Source: CAZEJS01 sp964512645
Lineage (GTDB): Bacteria; Actinomycetota; Geothermincolia; Fen-727; Anoxymicrobiaceae
Assembly (NCBI GenBank): GCA_964512645.1
Contig: CAZEJS010000011.1
Coordinates: 1-64,000 of the forward strand
Direction of reading: 5' to 3'
Length of the DNA stretch: 64,000 bases
The translations under genes were made by a program, and so were the position numbers. The notes beneath the pieces were generated by a model that saw only the letters and a list, made by a program, of their open reading frames with translations, had not been told where the DNA came from and did no database searches. Positions 24,391 through 32,868 of the stretch are shown piece after piece. Within the stretch, counting starts at the first letter, position 1; every line of letters begins with the position of its first letter.

Positions 24391-26946
24391 ATGAGAAGAA
24401 GCACCGTTGCCGTACTGGCGGTGTGCCTTGCGTGCGCGCTGGCGCTCCCCTGCTGTCTGCCGGCAGCCGCGGCCGCGCCTTCAGGCCCGGCGCCGGAGAA
24501 AAGGCCCGGCATGGGGCTGGCTCCCTCGCAGGCGGAGCAGGCACGGCGGTTCGATGCGGGGCGTCATCTCGCGGGGGGAGCGGGGGCGCCGGCGGCCTCG
24601 GTGGACCTCTCCGGTTACACGCCGCCGATCGGGAACCAGGGACCGTACCAGAGTTGTGTGGGCTGGGCGACCGGTTACTACGCGAAGTCCTGGTACGAGA
24701 AGAAAGAACATCCCTCCTGGGACCTCGCCGACAGGAGATACCAGATGAGCCCGCAGTTCGTCTGGAACGGCATCAACGGCGGAGGCGACAACCCCACCAG
24801 CATCGATAACGCCATGAAGTTCATGGAGAACTACGGGTGTACGGACTGGGCGCAGTTCCCGTACGACGGCGCCGGTTTCGCGAGACGGCCGGACGCCGCG
24901 ACGTACGCCGCGGCGGAGCAGTACCGGATTTCCGGGGACTGGGGATGGTTCTTCCTGAAGGGCAGGAAGGACCCCGACGCCGTCAGCGGCCTCAAAGCCT
25001 GGATCAACGCGGGCAACCCCCTCGTCATGGGCATCCCGATATACTCGGACTTCCCCGGATACGGTTCCAACCCGGCCTCGCCGTACTACGACCACAGCGG
25101 TCCGGGCTCTACCCTCGGGGGTCACGCGGTGTTCGTCGCCGGGTACGACGACAACGCCGGGGGGCCGGGGCGGGGAGGGTTCCTGGTGATCAACTCCTGG
25201 GGGCCCCGGTGGAACGGGAACGGACGGATCTGGCTCAGCTACGGCTTCGTGCAGAACCACGCCTGGGAGGCCTGGCACATGTCCGACAGGGACTCCGCGC
25301 CCGGGGTCTCCTCGGTCACCCCGTTGGTCGGCGGCCCCGGCCAGGCCGTCACAATCGAGGGCGACAACCTGGGCGCCTGCCGCAGATCGGCGCGGGTCGG
25401 CTTCCAGGGCGGCGCTTCCGGGAAGGTGGTCACCTGGTCCAACCGGCGCATCCGGGTCCGGGTTCCCTCCGGCGCCAGGACGGGGAGCGTCTGCGTGTAC
25501 GACTGGGAGGGCAGGCGCTCGAACGGCAGGACTTTCACGGTGGGACCGCCCTCCAACGCCGCCGCGGACTGGCTGTTCGCGGAAGGGGCGACCTGGCCCG
25601 GCTTCGACGAGTGGGTCCTGCTGCAGAACCCCGGGAAATCATCCTCCACCGTCAGGCTGGAGTTCCTGACGCCGGGCGGAGAGGTGGGCGGTCCGACCGT
25701 CAGCGTGCCACCGTCAAGCAGGCTCAGCGTCCACGTCAACGAGTTCGTTCCGAACGCCGACGTGTCTACCGCGGTCCTGGCCGTGGACGGTCCCCCGGTC
25801 TGCGCGGAGAGGGCGATGTACTTCTCGGGGGAGAACGGGAAGTGGGGCGCGCACGACTCGGTCGGGGCGCAGGCCGTCGCCGACACCTGGTACCTGGCGG
25901 AGGGCGCCACCTGGCCGGGTTACGACGAGTGGGTGCTGGTCATGAACCCGTTCAACGAGCGCGTCACCGCCGCGGTGACATTCCATACACCCCAGGGCGA
26001 GAGGAGCGGGCCGCGCCTCGACCTCGCCCCGAACAGCAGGCAGAACGTCCACGTCAACGAGTACGTGCCCGACGCCGACGTCTCGGCGGTGGTGCGCTGC
26101 ACCAGCGACGGTTACGGTGTCGTCGCCGAGCGCTCGGTGTACGTCGAAACTCCCGACGGGAAGGCAGGGTGCCACAACTCCGTGGGTTCCTCCGAGCTGG
26201 CCGGGGCGTGGGGCCTGGCGGAGGGGGCAACCCGGCCGGGTTACGAGGAGTGGGTGCTCGTGCAGAATCCGACGGCCGACCCCGTCCGGGTGGAACTGTA
26301 CTTCCTCACCCCGGCCGGGGCGATTCGTGGTCCATTGGAGGAGCTGCCTCCCGGGAGGCGCGCCTCGTTTCGCGTGAACGACTACGCGCCCGACAGGGAC
26401 GTCTCGACGGTTGTGTTCACGGGGTCGGAGGACCAGAAGGTCGTCGCCGAACGGGCGCAGTACGTATCCAGCCCCGACGGGAAGCGGGGCTCGCACTGCT
26501 CCCTGGGGTCGGCTTACGCCAGCAGGGACTGGCTGCTCCCCGAGGGGTGCACCTTCCCCGGCTTCGAGGAGTGGGTGCTGGTGATGAACCCCGACAGGGA
26601 CGCCCCCGCCCGCTTCGCGCTTACGTTCATGACGCCGCAGGGCGAAGTCCCGGGGCCGGAGATGGAGCTGGCGCCGACCTCCAGGGCCAGCGTCCGGGTG
26701 AACGACTACTGTGCCTGCGAGGTTTCCACCAGGGTGGTGTCCGGCGGCTACGTCATCGCCGAGCGCGCGATGTACATGGACACTCCCCAGGGCAAGCGGG
26801 GCGCCACATGCTCCCTCGGGGTTCCGGCCGCCGTCCTGGGCGGCCCGCCGGGGTCCGGGGCGGCTTCAGGTGCGGGCGGGCGCGTGCTCCCCGTGCTCCA
26901 CGCAAGCCGCCTGAGTCCCGGCGCTTCCGGCCCCGGCCTCCGGTAA
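24391..26946 (+). CDS. Secreted papain-like protein with IPT/TIG domain and four repeats
   Basis: 851 residues from ATG 24391 (AAAGGA upstream). Signal peptide 1-29. A C1A (papain) domain has oxyanion Gln83, catalytic Cys89 in YQSCVGWA, His245 in LGGHAVFVAGYDD and Asn268 in INSWG, so all catalytic residues are present. An IPT/TIG-like domain (about 303-388) follows. Then come four repeats of about 100 residues (393-496, 500-600, 607-706, 713-810), each with (A/P)EG(A/C)T-PG-(D/E)EWVL--NP near its start and AER--Y near its end. No membrane anchor or sorting motif is seen, so it is secreted. The repeats are probably adhesive beta domains. Confidence 0.88.
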   Translation: MRRSTVAVLAVCLACALALPCCLPAAAAAPSGPAPEKRPGMGLAPSQAEQARRFDAGRHLAGGAGAPAASVDLSGYTPPIGNQGPYQSCVGWATGYYAKSWYEKKEHPSWDLADRRYQMSPQFVWNGINGGGDNPTSIDNAMKFMENYGCTDWAQFPYDGAGFARRPDAATYAAAEQYRISGDWGWFFLKGRKDPDAVSGLKAWINAGNPLVMGIPIYSDFPGYGSNPASPYYDHSGPGSTLGGHAVFVAGYDDNAGGPGRGGFLVINSWGPRWNGNGRIWLSYGFVQNHAWEAWHMSDRDSAPGVSSVTPLVGGPGQAVTIEGDNLGACRRSARVGFQGGASGKVVTWSNRRIRVRVPSGARTGSVCVYDWEGRRSNGRTFTVGPPSNAAADWLFAEGATWPGFDEWVLLQNPGKSSSTVRLEFLTPGGEVGGPTVSVPPSSRLSVHVNEFVPNADVSTAVLAVDGPPVCAERAMYFSGENGKWGAHDSVGAQAVADTWYLAEGATWPGYDEWVLVMNPFNERVTAAVTFHTPQGERSGPRLDLAPNSRQNVHVNEYVPDADVSAVVRCTSDGYGVVAERSVYVETPDGKAGCHNSVGSSELAGAWGLAEGATRPGYEEWVLVQNPTADPVRVELYFLTPAGAIRGPLEELPPGRRASFRVNDYAPDRDVSTVVFTGSEDQKVVAERAQYVSSPDGKRGSHCSLGSAYASRDWLLPEGCTFPGFEEWVLVMNPDRDAPARFALTFMTPQGEVPGPEMELAPTSRASVRVNDYCACEVSTRVVSGGYVIAERAMYMDTPQGKRGATCSLGVPAAVLGGPPGSGAASGAGGRVLPVLHASRLSPGASGPGLR

Positions 26947-26969
26947 GTGAAGCGTCCGTCGTGATAGTG

Positions 26970-26975
26970 TAGAAT
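26970..26975 (+). promoter_or_regulatory. Candidate -10 for the Cys-rich protein and transporter
   Basis: TGTAGAAT (TAGAAT preceded directly by TG), 46 bases before ATG 27022. Confidence 0.4.
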
Positions 26976-27021
26976 CTCATTTCGCCGCGGGAAGCGCGAC
27001 AATGGGCATGCGGGGGAAGAC

Positions 27022-27393
27022 ATGAAGGTGAAGTGCGACGCGTGCGGGCGCGAGTTCGACAAGGTCTACTGGGACATGGAGCCCCACCTTTGCAGGAGGT
27101 GCCAGTCTCTTGGCAAAGACGCCTGCGCCGAGTGCGAGGGGTGGTGCTGCGAGCGCCCCAACGAGGAGGGGCGCATCGCCCTGCTCGAGGACGAAAAAGA
27201 GCGGTTTGGCTTCAAGAGGGACTGGATGTGGGCCGAGCCCTGCCGCTGGAGGGACCCGGAGACGGGCTTCTGCATGCTGCGCGTGCGCTTCCAGCCGACG
27301 GTGTGCAAGGAGTACGTCTGCGAGGACATGGTCAAATCCGCGAGGGCCAAGCTCGCCGGGAGCGGAAGGCGGGATGCCCGGGGAGGCGCGTAA
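27022..27393 (+). CDS. Cysteine-rich small protein, possible metal-cluster protein
   Basis: 123 residues with 13 cysteines. It has an opening zinc-ribbon-like CDACGREFD, then CRRC, CAECEGWCC, and later CRW, CML and CKEYVC. The spacing resembles YkgJ/UPF0153-type proteins that may bind zinc or iron-sulfur. Family assignment is uncertain. A transporter gene follows after 36 bases. Function unknown. Confidence 0.7.
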   Translation: MKVKCDACGREFDKVYWDMEPHLCRRCQSLGKDACAECEGWCCERPNEEGRIALLEDEKERFGFKRDWMWAEPCRWRDPETGFCMLRVRFQPTVCKEYVCEDMVKSARAKLAGSGRRDARGGA

Positions 27394-27429
27394 GCACTTG
27401 TTCGGTATCACCCCTGGAGGCCATTCCGG

Positions 27430-28368
27430 ATGAAGCTCGCCATCGGCGTCAGCCTCGCGCTCGCGGCTACCATCCTTATCAACTACAGCAACTACCTCCA
27501 GAAACGCCAGCTGGGGTTCCTGCCGCGCATCGGCGAAGAAGGCGTCATCAAGACCATACGGGCGTTCCTGGCCTGCACCCCGTGGCTCGCGGCGCAGGGG
27601 CTTCAGATAGGGGGGGCGTGGCTCCACAACGTCGCGGTGGCGTTCGCCCCGCTCTCCGTCGTCCAACCGATAAACGCCGCCGGGATTTGCCTGCTGGTGT
27701 TCCTGGCCATAACCAGGTTGAAGGAGAAGGCGTCGGTTGTCGACTGGCTGGGGATCGTCTCGATAGTCGCGGGGGTCCTGATGCTGGGGGTGACGCTCGT
27801 GGGAACGCGCGTGACCACGACCGAGTACCGGCCGGTGATACTCTGGTTTTTCATCGTCATGATGATGAGCGTGGCGATATCGACGCTGTTCATGGCGCTG
27901 GTGCGAAAGGACGAGAGGACCTCCTCTTTCATCGGGATCGGGGTCGGCTGCCTGGTGGGCCTCACGGCGATTTTCACCAAGATGGCCTGGACGGATATCG
28001 GCAACCGCTGGGGTGAGTACAGGGCGGCGGGGTTCCTCTTCTCCTCGTTCTTCTGGGTCGCCGTGCTCATCACGGTTGTGTCGATGGTGCTGTTTCAGAC
28101 CGCGCTCCAGCGGGGTTCGGCGATCGTTGTCGTCCCGCTGGTGACCGGCTTCAGCAACCTCATTCCCACGGTGGTCGGTTTCATCGCCTTCAAGGAGCCG
28201 TTTCCCCAGGGCACCCTGATGATCTCCCTGCGCCTGGGCTCGATCCTGCTGATCATCGGCGGCGCGGTGCTCCTCTCCCTGCGCAAGGAGGGAGGCGGGG
28301 CGACGACCGTATACAGGGAAGGGGCCGCCGCCCGGGAGCCGGGGGACGAGTTCCTGGAGCTTACTTGA
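27430..28368 (+). CDS. EamA/NIPA-like multi-spanning transporter
   Basis: 312 residues with about nine transmembrane helices and a polar tail. The paired architecture (two helical halves, AAFAPLSVVQPINAAGI-like segment near residue 78 and VVVPLVTGFSNLIP near 235) is that of drug/metabolite transporters close to the NIPA magnesium transporter group. Substrate not predictable. It is in line with the Cys-rich gene and may be coexpressed. Confidence 0.82.
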   Translation: MKLAIGVSLALAATILINYSNYLQKRQLGFLPRIGEEGVIKTIRAFLACTPWLAAQGLQIGGAWLHNVAVAFAPLSVVQPINAAGICLLVFLAITRLKEKASVVDWLGIVSIVAGVLMLGVTLVGTRVTTTEYRPVILWFFIVMMMSVAISTLFMALVRKDERTSSFIGIGVGCLVGLTAIFTKMAWTDIGNRWGEYRAAGFLFSSFFWVAVLITVVSMVLFQTALQRGSAIVVVPLVTGFSNLIPTVVGFIAFKEPFPQGTLMISLRLGSILLIIGGAVLLSLRKEGGGATTVYREGAAAREPGDEFLELT

Positions 28369-28501
28369 GGGCCGCCCGGGCGGCCGCTCCGGGGAGACCC
28401 CGCCGGGGCCGGCGCGCTCGCCGGGAAGGCCTTTGTCGCGTCGGCGCGCTCGAGGTGGAAGTGGACAGAGAACTCGAAAGCATACGATTCAAGGGGCGGG
28501 C

Positions 28502-29251
28502 ATGACTATAGCGTTTTTCGACCTGGACCATACGCTGCTCGACGGGGCGAACGGTACGCTGTACGCGAAGCAGATGATTCGCGAGAAGCTGATGGATAAA
28601 AAGGTGCTGCTGGTCGTGGCCTGGTACTCGGTGCTCTACAAGCTCAACCGCTTCCCCCGGGAAGCCGCGTACAGGAAGGTCCTCGACGAAATGGGCCGGC
28701 ACACGGTCCTCGAGATGATTGACATGATGGACCGGGGGTTCGAGCTCTACATTGTGCCGAGGCTCTACCGGCGGGGCGCCGATCTCGTAACCGACCACAA
28801 GGCGCGAGGGCACACCACGGTCATAGCCACCGCGGCCGGGGAGTACGTGGCCGAGCGCGTGCGGGCCCAGTTGGGCGCCGACGACTACCTGGCCACGCCC
28901 ACACCGACCAGGGGCGACCGCATATCCAGCGAGATCGTGGGGCCGATGGCGTTCCAGGAGGGCAAGCTGGAGATGGCCCTGGATTTCTGCGGCGAGCGCG
29001 GGGTCGACATATCCGACTGCTGGTTCTACTCGGACAGCGCCAGCGACCTGCCCCTGCTGGACGCGGTGGGCCACCCCGTCCTGGTGAACCCCCAGTTCAA
29101 GCTCAGGCTCGCCAACAGGAAGAGAGGATGGCCGGTGCTCAGGTTCGACGAGTACGCGAGCTTCGATGCCATCGCCCGTCCGGTGCACGTGAAATCCCCG
29201 GGGATGGACCGGTTCGTGCGCATGCACGAGGAGTCCCTGGCGGCGCGCTGA
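28502..29251 (+). CDS. HAD-superfamily (subclass IB, SerB-like) phosphatase
   Basis: 249 residues from ATG 28502. HAD motif I DLDHTLLD (nucleophile Asp in FFDLDHT), motif II near IATAAGEY, and motif IV SDSASDLPLLDAVG, where Asp residues bind Mg. The cap is the helical C1 type of phosphoserine phosphatase relatives, such as CicA. It hydrolyses a small phosphate ester; the substrate is unknown. It ends at a bidirectional terminator facing the DUF35/thiolase operon. Confidence 0.9.
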   Translation: MTIAFFDLDHTLLDGANGTLYAKQMIREKLMDKKVLLVVAWYSVLYKLNRFPREAAYRKVLDEMGRHTVLEMIDMMDRGFELYIVPRLYRRGADLVTDHKARGHTTVIATAAGEYVAERVRAQLGADDYLATPTPTRGDRISSEIVGPMAFQEGKLEMALDFCGERGVDISDCWFYSDSASDLPLLDAVGHPVLVNPQFKLRLANRKRGWPVLRFDEYASFDAIARPVHVKSPGMDRFVRMHEESLAAR

Positions 29252-29281
29252 GAAGCCGGGCGCCGCGCTTCAGGAAAAGAG

Positions 29282-29304
29282 AAGGCGGGCTTTCGCCCGC
29301 CTTT
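29282..29304. terminator. Bidirectional terminator between convergent genes
   Basis: Stem AAGGCGGGC / GCCCGCCTT with loop TTTC, flanked by A-rich and T-rich ends; serves the HAD gene (+) and the DUF35/thiolase operon (-). Confidence 0.85.
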
Positions 29305-29324
29305 CCCGATGCGTCGCGGCCCGC

Positions 29325-29792
29325 TCACAGCGGCTCGAACCTGTCGATGTCCGACAGGCTCCCGACCGGCTCGTCCACCCACACCGTCTTCACCCTCATC
29401 CCGACCCTGGCGTCTTTCCAGTCGATGCCGGCTATGGTGCCGGTGACCCAGGTGTCCGCCCCGTCGAGCTGTATCATCGCCGCGATGCGGGGGATGTCGA
29501 TGGGGTTGCCTCTCACGTCGGCCATCTCCACGCAGTAGCTCATGACAACGCCGGTGTCCTTGACCTCCACGACCTCGTCGATGTCGATGAAGCACTTCCG
29601 GCAGAACGTCGGAGCGGGTACGTATACGGTCCCGCACTGGTGGCACTTGATGCCGCGGATCTTCCTCTCCTTCATGCTGTCGACCAGCAGCCTGAGGCCG
29701 CCGCCGTCGACCATGTACCTGTAGGTGGACACATCCCAGGTGCCCTGGACCTGGCGTGTCTCCTCGCCCATCTCGAATGTCATTTCGTCCAC
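29325..29792 (-). CDS. DUF35 Zn-ribbon/OB-fold protein (intact ribbon)
   Basis: 155 residues, last gene of a four-gene operon. The Zn ribbon IKCHQCGTVYVPAPTFCRKC (about residues 49-68) has all four Cys. The OB-fold follows. DUF35 proteins bind thiolase-fold partners and position acyl-CoA, as ChsH2 with Ltp2 and BbsA with BbsB do. It sits nine bases after the second thiolase-fold gene, which is probably its partner. No catalytic residues are expected in it. Confidence 0.92.
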   Translation of the reverse strand: MDEMTFEMGEETRQVQGTWDVSTYRYMVDGGGLRLLVDSMKERKIRGIKCHQCGTVYVPAPTFCRKCFIDIDEVVEVKDTGVVMSYCVEMADVRGNPIDIPRIAAMIQLDGADTWVTGTIAGIDWKDARVGMRVKTVWVDEPVGSLSDIDRFEPL

Positions 29793-29801
29793 CTCCCCGC
29801 C

Positions 29802-31034
29802 CTAGCCGCGCCGGGGCTCGTCGCCCAGGACCGTGACCGTGACGTACTGGAACATGCCGCCCCACCCGTGCGATACGGCGTTCTTTACCTTCCCTGGAAT
29901 CTGGTGTCCGCCCTCTATCCTGCGCATGATCTGCAGCGCGCATTCCGCCGGCCTGTTCATCGCCGAAGCGCCTATCGCGTTGGTCGAGAATACCCCACCG
30001 CTCGCGTTGGTCGGGAGTTCGCCGTCGATGTCCAGGGCGCCCCGGTCGAGCATGACGTGGGCCTCGCCTTCACTGCACAGCCCCAGCTTCTCCAGCCACA
30101 TCAGGGACTGGTGGGCGAAGCCGTTGTACATCTCGGCCATGTCGACCTCTTTCGTGGGGTCCTTGATGCCGGCCATCGCGAACGCTTTGTCCGCGGCCAT
30201 CTTCGCCGCCAGCTGGACGGCGGGGTCGGTGATCTGGCCTTCGATGAAGTTGCCTGTGGCGGGGTCGGAAGTGCCGCACCCCACGCCGTTGATCCAGGCG
30301 ACCGCGTCGGCGTACTTCTCCACCTTGTCCTCGGAGGCGAGGATCATCACCGTCGCGCCGTCGCTGGTCGGGCAGGTGTGCCCGAACCGGAGCGGCCAGG
30401 CGATGAACGGGGTCTCCTGTACGTCCTCCACGGTGGTCTTCTTGCGAAGGTGGGCGTACGGGTTCAGCGCCGCGTTGCTGCGCTCCAGGGCGGCCATCTT
30501 GTCGATGTGCTCGGGGGAGGCGCCCGAGTGGTGCAGGTAGCTCGTCGCCTGGTACGCCGCGGCGCCGGTCGAGCCACCGCCGCCGAAGCCCATCCCTTTG
30601 CCGCCGAAGAGGTCCATCCCGTGCTGAATCATGGCGAGGGCCTCGGGCATCACGATGCCCGAGAGACCGACCTGAGAGTCGCCCTCGGACTGCTTCTCCC
30701 AGGAGACGGCCATCACGACGTCGTGCATTCCGCTTGCTACGTGGTAGTACGCCGAGTGCAGGGTCGACATGCCCGTGGTGCCGCCGGTGGAGATGCGGAT
30801 GTAAGGCTTATCGAGAGCCCTGCAGTACTCCGTGGCCCAGAGGTGGGGCATGTTGACGCCCTCGAACGTCTGCATGTTGCCGAAAGCGATCGCCTCGATG
30901 TCGTCGGGGGTCATGTTGGCGTTGCGCAGGCCCGCGCCCACGGCTTCGCTGATCATCTCGGCGATGTTGACGTCCTTGCGCTTGCTCACGAACACCGGCG
31001 TGTAGCCGACGCTTATTACTCCAACGTTTCTCAT
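29802..31034 (-). CDS. Thiolase-fold protein lacking the nucleophilic Cys (second of two)
   Basis: 410 residues. It is in the SCP2/archaeal-type thiolase family (NVGVISVGYTP start; SHGWGGMFQ near the end), but the position of the usual catalytic Cys (CASG) reads GTTG (near residue 86). The GHP motif of condensing thiolases is also absent (STNAIGA instead). It may be a retro-aldolase of the Ltp2 kind or a structural subunit. ATG 31034 follows GGAGGAGGG, which overlaps the stop of the gene above. It is tightly coupled to the first thiolase gene (four-base gap). Confidence 0.88.
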   Translation of the reverse strand: MRNVGVISVGYTPVFVSKRKDVNIAEMISEAVGAGLRNANMTPDDIEAIAFGNMQTFEGVNMPHLWATEYCRALDKPYIRISTGGTTGMSTLHSAYYHVASGMHDVVMAVSWEKQSEGDSQVGLSGIVMPEALAMIQHGMDLFGGKGMGFGGGGSTGAAAYQATSYLHHSGASPEHIDKMAALERSNAALNPYAHLRKKTTVEDVQETPFIAWPLRFGHTCPTSDGATVMILASEDKVEKYADAVAWINGVGCGTSDPATGNFIEGQITDPAVQLAAKMAADKAFAMAGIKDPTKEVDMAEMYNGFAHQSLMWLEKLGLCSEGEAHVMLDRGALDIDGELPTNASGGVFSTNAIGASAMNRPAECALQIMRRIEGGHQIPGKVKNAVSHGWGGMFQYVTVTVLGDEPRRG

Positions 31035-31038
31035 GTTC

Positions 31039-32190
31039 TCATCCCTCCTCCGTGCTCAGGACCATGACGGCGTCGTGCTGGGCGCAGAAACCGTCCTGGC
31101 CGTGTGCCACGGCGGTCCTGGCGTCCGCCACCTGCGCGTCTCCGGCGGTCCCCTGGAGCTGACGCACGCACTCGGCGACCCTCACCAGGCCGGCGGCCGT
31201 GAACAGGTAGGCGCCGAGCCCGCCCCCCGAGGGGCAGACCGGCATCGCGCCGCCGATTTCGGCCGTGCCGTCGGCGGCGACCTTCCCGGCGCTGCCCTCG
31301 GGGAAAAGCCCGAGGGCCTCGCATATTATCGGCTCCTGGTGGGCGAACTTGGCTCCCACTTCAGCGACGTCGATCTGGCCGGCCGGGTCGCTGATGCCGG
31401 CCATGCCGTAAGCCCTCCCGGCGGCGAGCTTCGTCGCCCTGGACGTGGCGAGGTCGCGCTCTCCAATGTAGTACGAGTCGACCGAACTGCTCATCCCCCT
31501 GATCCACACCGGTCTGTCGGTGAGCTCCCTGGCGCGCTTCTCCGAAGCGACGATCACCGCGCAGGCCCCGTCGGTGAACGGGTAGCACATAAGCTCCCGG
31601 AGCGGGTCGTAGAGGCGGTCGCTCGCCAGCACTTCATCCGCCGACGCTCCGGGGTTCGAGCGGACCGCGTTGGGGTTGTTCGCGGCGTTGCGCAGGCACC
31701 TCGCGGCGATCTCGGCCAGGGCCTCCTCGCCGGCGTCGAACCTGTCCAGGTAGGCGCTTGCCTGGAGCGCCGCCGTCGAGAGCTCGTTGAGGAGCCCGAG
31801 CTGGCGGTCGTAGACGGGGTTGAGCTGATAGTCCATCATCAGGTAGGGACGGAACGTGGAGGCGCCGCAGCTGTTGCCCACCACGAGCGCGGTGTCGTAG
31901 TTGCCGGACATGACGCGCATCGCCGCGTACGCCACCGCCCACAGACCGTCGGAATCGACGTGGGTCTCGTCCTTCATGTAAGCGCCGACCGGCGTGTCCT
32001 CGAAAACGTTGGCGATCGTGCGCCCGGCTTCGAAGCAGTTGGAGTTGAGCACGAACGTTCCGATGTCGTCCCTGGTGATGCCGAGTTCGTCGTAGAGGCT
32101 TTTCACGGTCTCGTAGAGCATGCGCTCGCGGGGAATCCCTATCGCGCCGCTCATGACCTGGGCCTGTGCCACCACTGCCACTTTGTCCAT
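31039..32190 (-). CDS. Thiolase-fold protein lacking the nucleophilic Cys (first of two)
   Basis: 383 residues from ATG 32190, preceded by AGGGGGTGACGAC. Thiolase fold is seen in NSNCFEAG, GNSCGASTF and VAHGQDGF. The nucleophile region reads VDSDGLWA where condensing thiolases have CASG, so Cys is replaced by Asp. No GHP motif is seen. It probably pairs with the Cys-less protein downstream, and each may pair with one DUF35 protein. It may cleave or make a C-C bond by an aldolase route, or be non-catalytic. Confidence 0.85.
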   Translation of the reverse strand: MDKVAVVAQAQVMSGAIGIPRERMLYETVKSLYDELGITRDDIGTFVLNSNCFEAGRTIANVFEDTPVGAYMKDETHVDSDGLWAVAYAAMRVMSGNYDTALVVGNSCGASTFRPYLMMDYQLNPVYDRQLGLLNELSTAALQASAYLDRFDAGEEALAEIAARCLRNAANNPNAVRSNPGASADEVLASDRLYDPLRELMCYPFTDGACAVIVASEKRARELTDRPVWIRGMSSSVDSYYIGERDLATSRATKLAAGRAYGMAGISDPAGQIDVAEVGAKFAHQEPIICEALGLFPEGSAGKVAADGTAEIGGAMPVCPSGGGLGAYLFTAAGLVRVAECVRQLQGTAGDAQVADARTAVAHGQDGFCAQHDAVMVLSTEEG

Positions 32191-32201
32191 GTCGTCACCC
32201 C

Positions 32202-32666
32202 CTATCCCGCCGGCTCGAAATGAACCAGGTCCCCGAGGCTGTCTTCCGCGGGGTCCTTGAACACCGCCCTGACCCTCATGCCCTTCCTGACGTCGTCCGG
32301 GGAGACGCCCCCGATGAGCGCGGGAAGCAGCGACGTCGCGCCGTCGAGCTTGACCAGGCCGATGACGTACTCCCGGTCGGCCTTCTCCACGAGCCCCTTG
32401 TCGAGCCTGACATGGCCGACGGTGAAGTTCTCCACCGTGCCCTCCGGGCCGACTTCGACGTACTCGTCCATGGCCTTGTTGCACCGCCCGCAGATCTTCC
32501 TCGGGGGGACCACCACCGAGCCGTCACCGCTGCACCTGGTCCCGAGGATCTTCTTCTCCCCGAGACCTTTGATGTACCGCTCGATGTAGGGACCCACGCG
32601 GTAGTTGTACGTGAAGTCGAGCGGGACCACCACGTTGGCGACTACCATCTCCTGTTTCGCCGGCAT
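32202..32666 (-). CDS. DUF35 Zn-ribbon/OB-fold protein with incomplete ribbon
   Basis: 154 residues, first gene of the operon. The ribbon reads CSGDG ... CGRC (C45, C59, C62), so one of four ligands is missing from the first knuckle; Asp48 sits nearby. The OB-fold with VVPPRKICGRC and the usual GLVKLDGATSLL is otherwise typical. It probably binds a thiolase-fold partner. It is followed after 11 bases by the first Cys-less thiolase gene. Confidence 0.9.
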   Translation of the reverse strand: MPAKQEMVVANVVVPLDFTYNYRVGPYIERYIKGLGEKKILGTRCSGDGSVVVPPRKICGRCNKAMDEYVEVGPEGTVENFTVGHVRLDKGLVEKADREYVIGLVKLDGATSLLPALIGGVSPDDVRKGMRVRAVFKDPAEDSLGDLVHFEPAG

Positions 32667-32741
32667 TGCCTCACCTCCGCCTCCGGTGTCACTTAATACT
32701 CTGACCGTTAAGGCTACACTATTAGCCTACGAAGCCCGTAG

Positions 32742-32747
32742 ATTCTA
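32742..32747 (-). promoter_or_regulatory. Candidate -10 of the DUF35/thiolase operon
   Basis: Minus-strand TGTAGAAT; the leader to ATG 32666 would be about 70 bases and includes the half-site AACGGTCA (reverse complement at 32702-32709), also seen in the palindrome at 60008. Confidence 0.4.
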
Positions 32748-32840
32748 CAACGGCGAGGTTTCCGTGTAAACACGCCGCACCTCCCGGCGCCGTCGCGCCG
32801 GGTGACCGGAACTGACCGGGCTTTCGCGGTCGGGATGCTC

Positions 32841-32846
32841 TATGAT
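32841..32846 (+). promoter_or_regulatory. Candidate -10 of the two-component system genes
   Basis: TATGAT, 22 bases before ATG 32869. Upstream at 32803-32819, TGACCGG occurs twice with a 10-base period, a possible regulator site. Confidence 0.4.
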
Positions 32847-32868
32847 GTAGGCGAAGCGGAGGGGCCCG

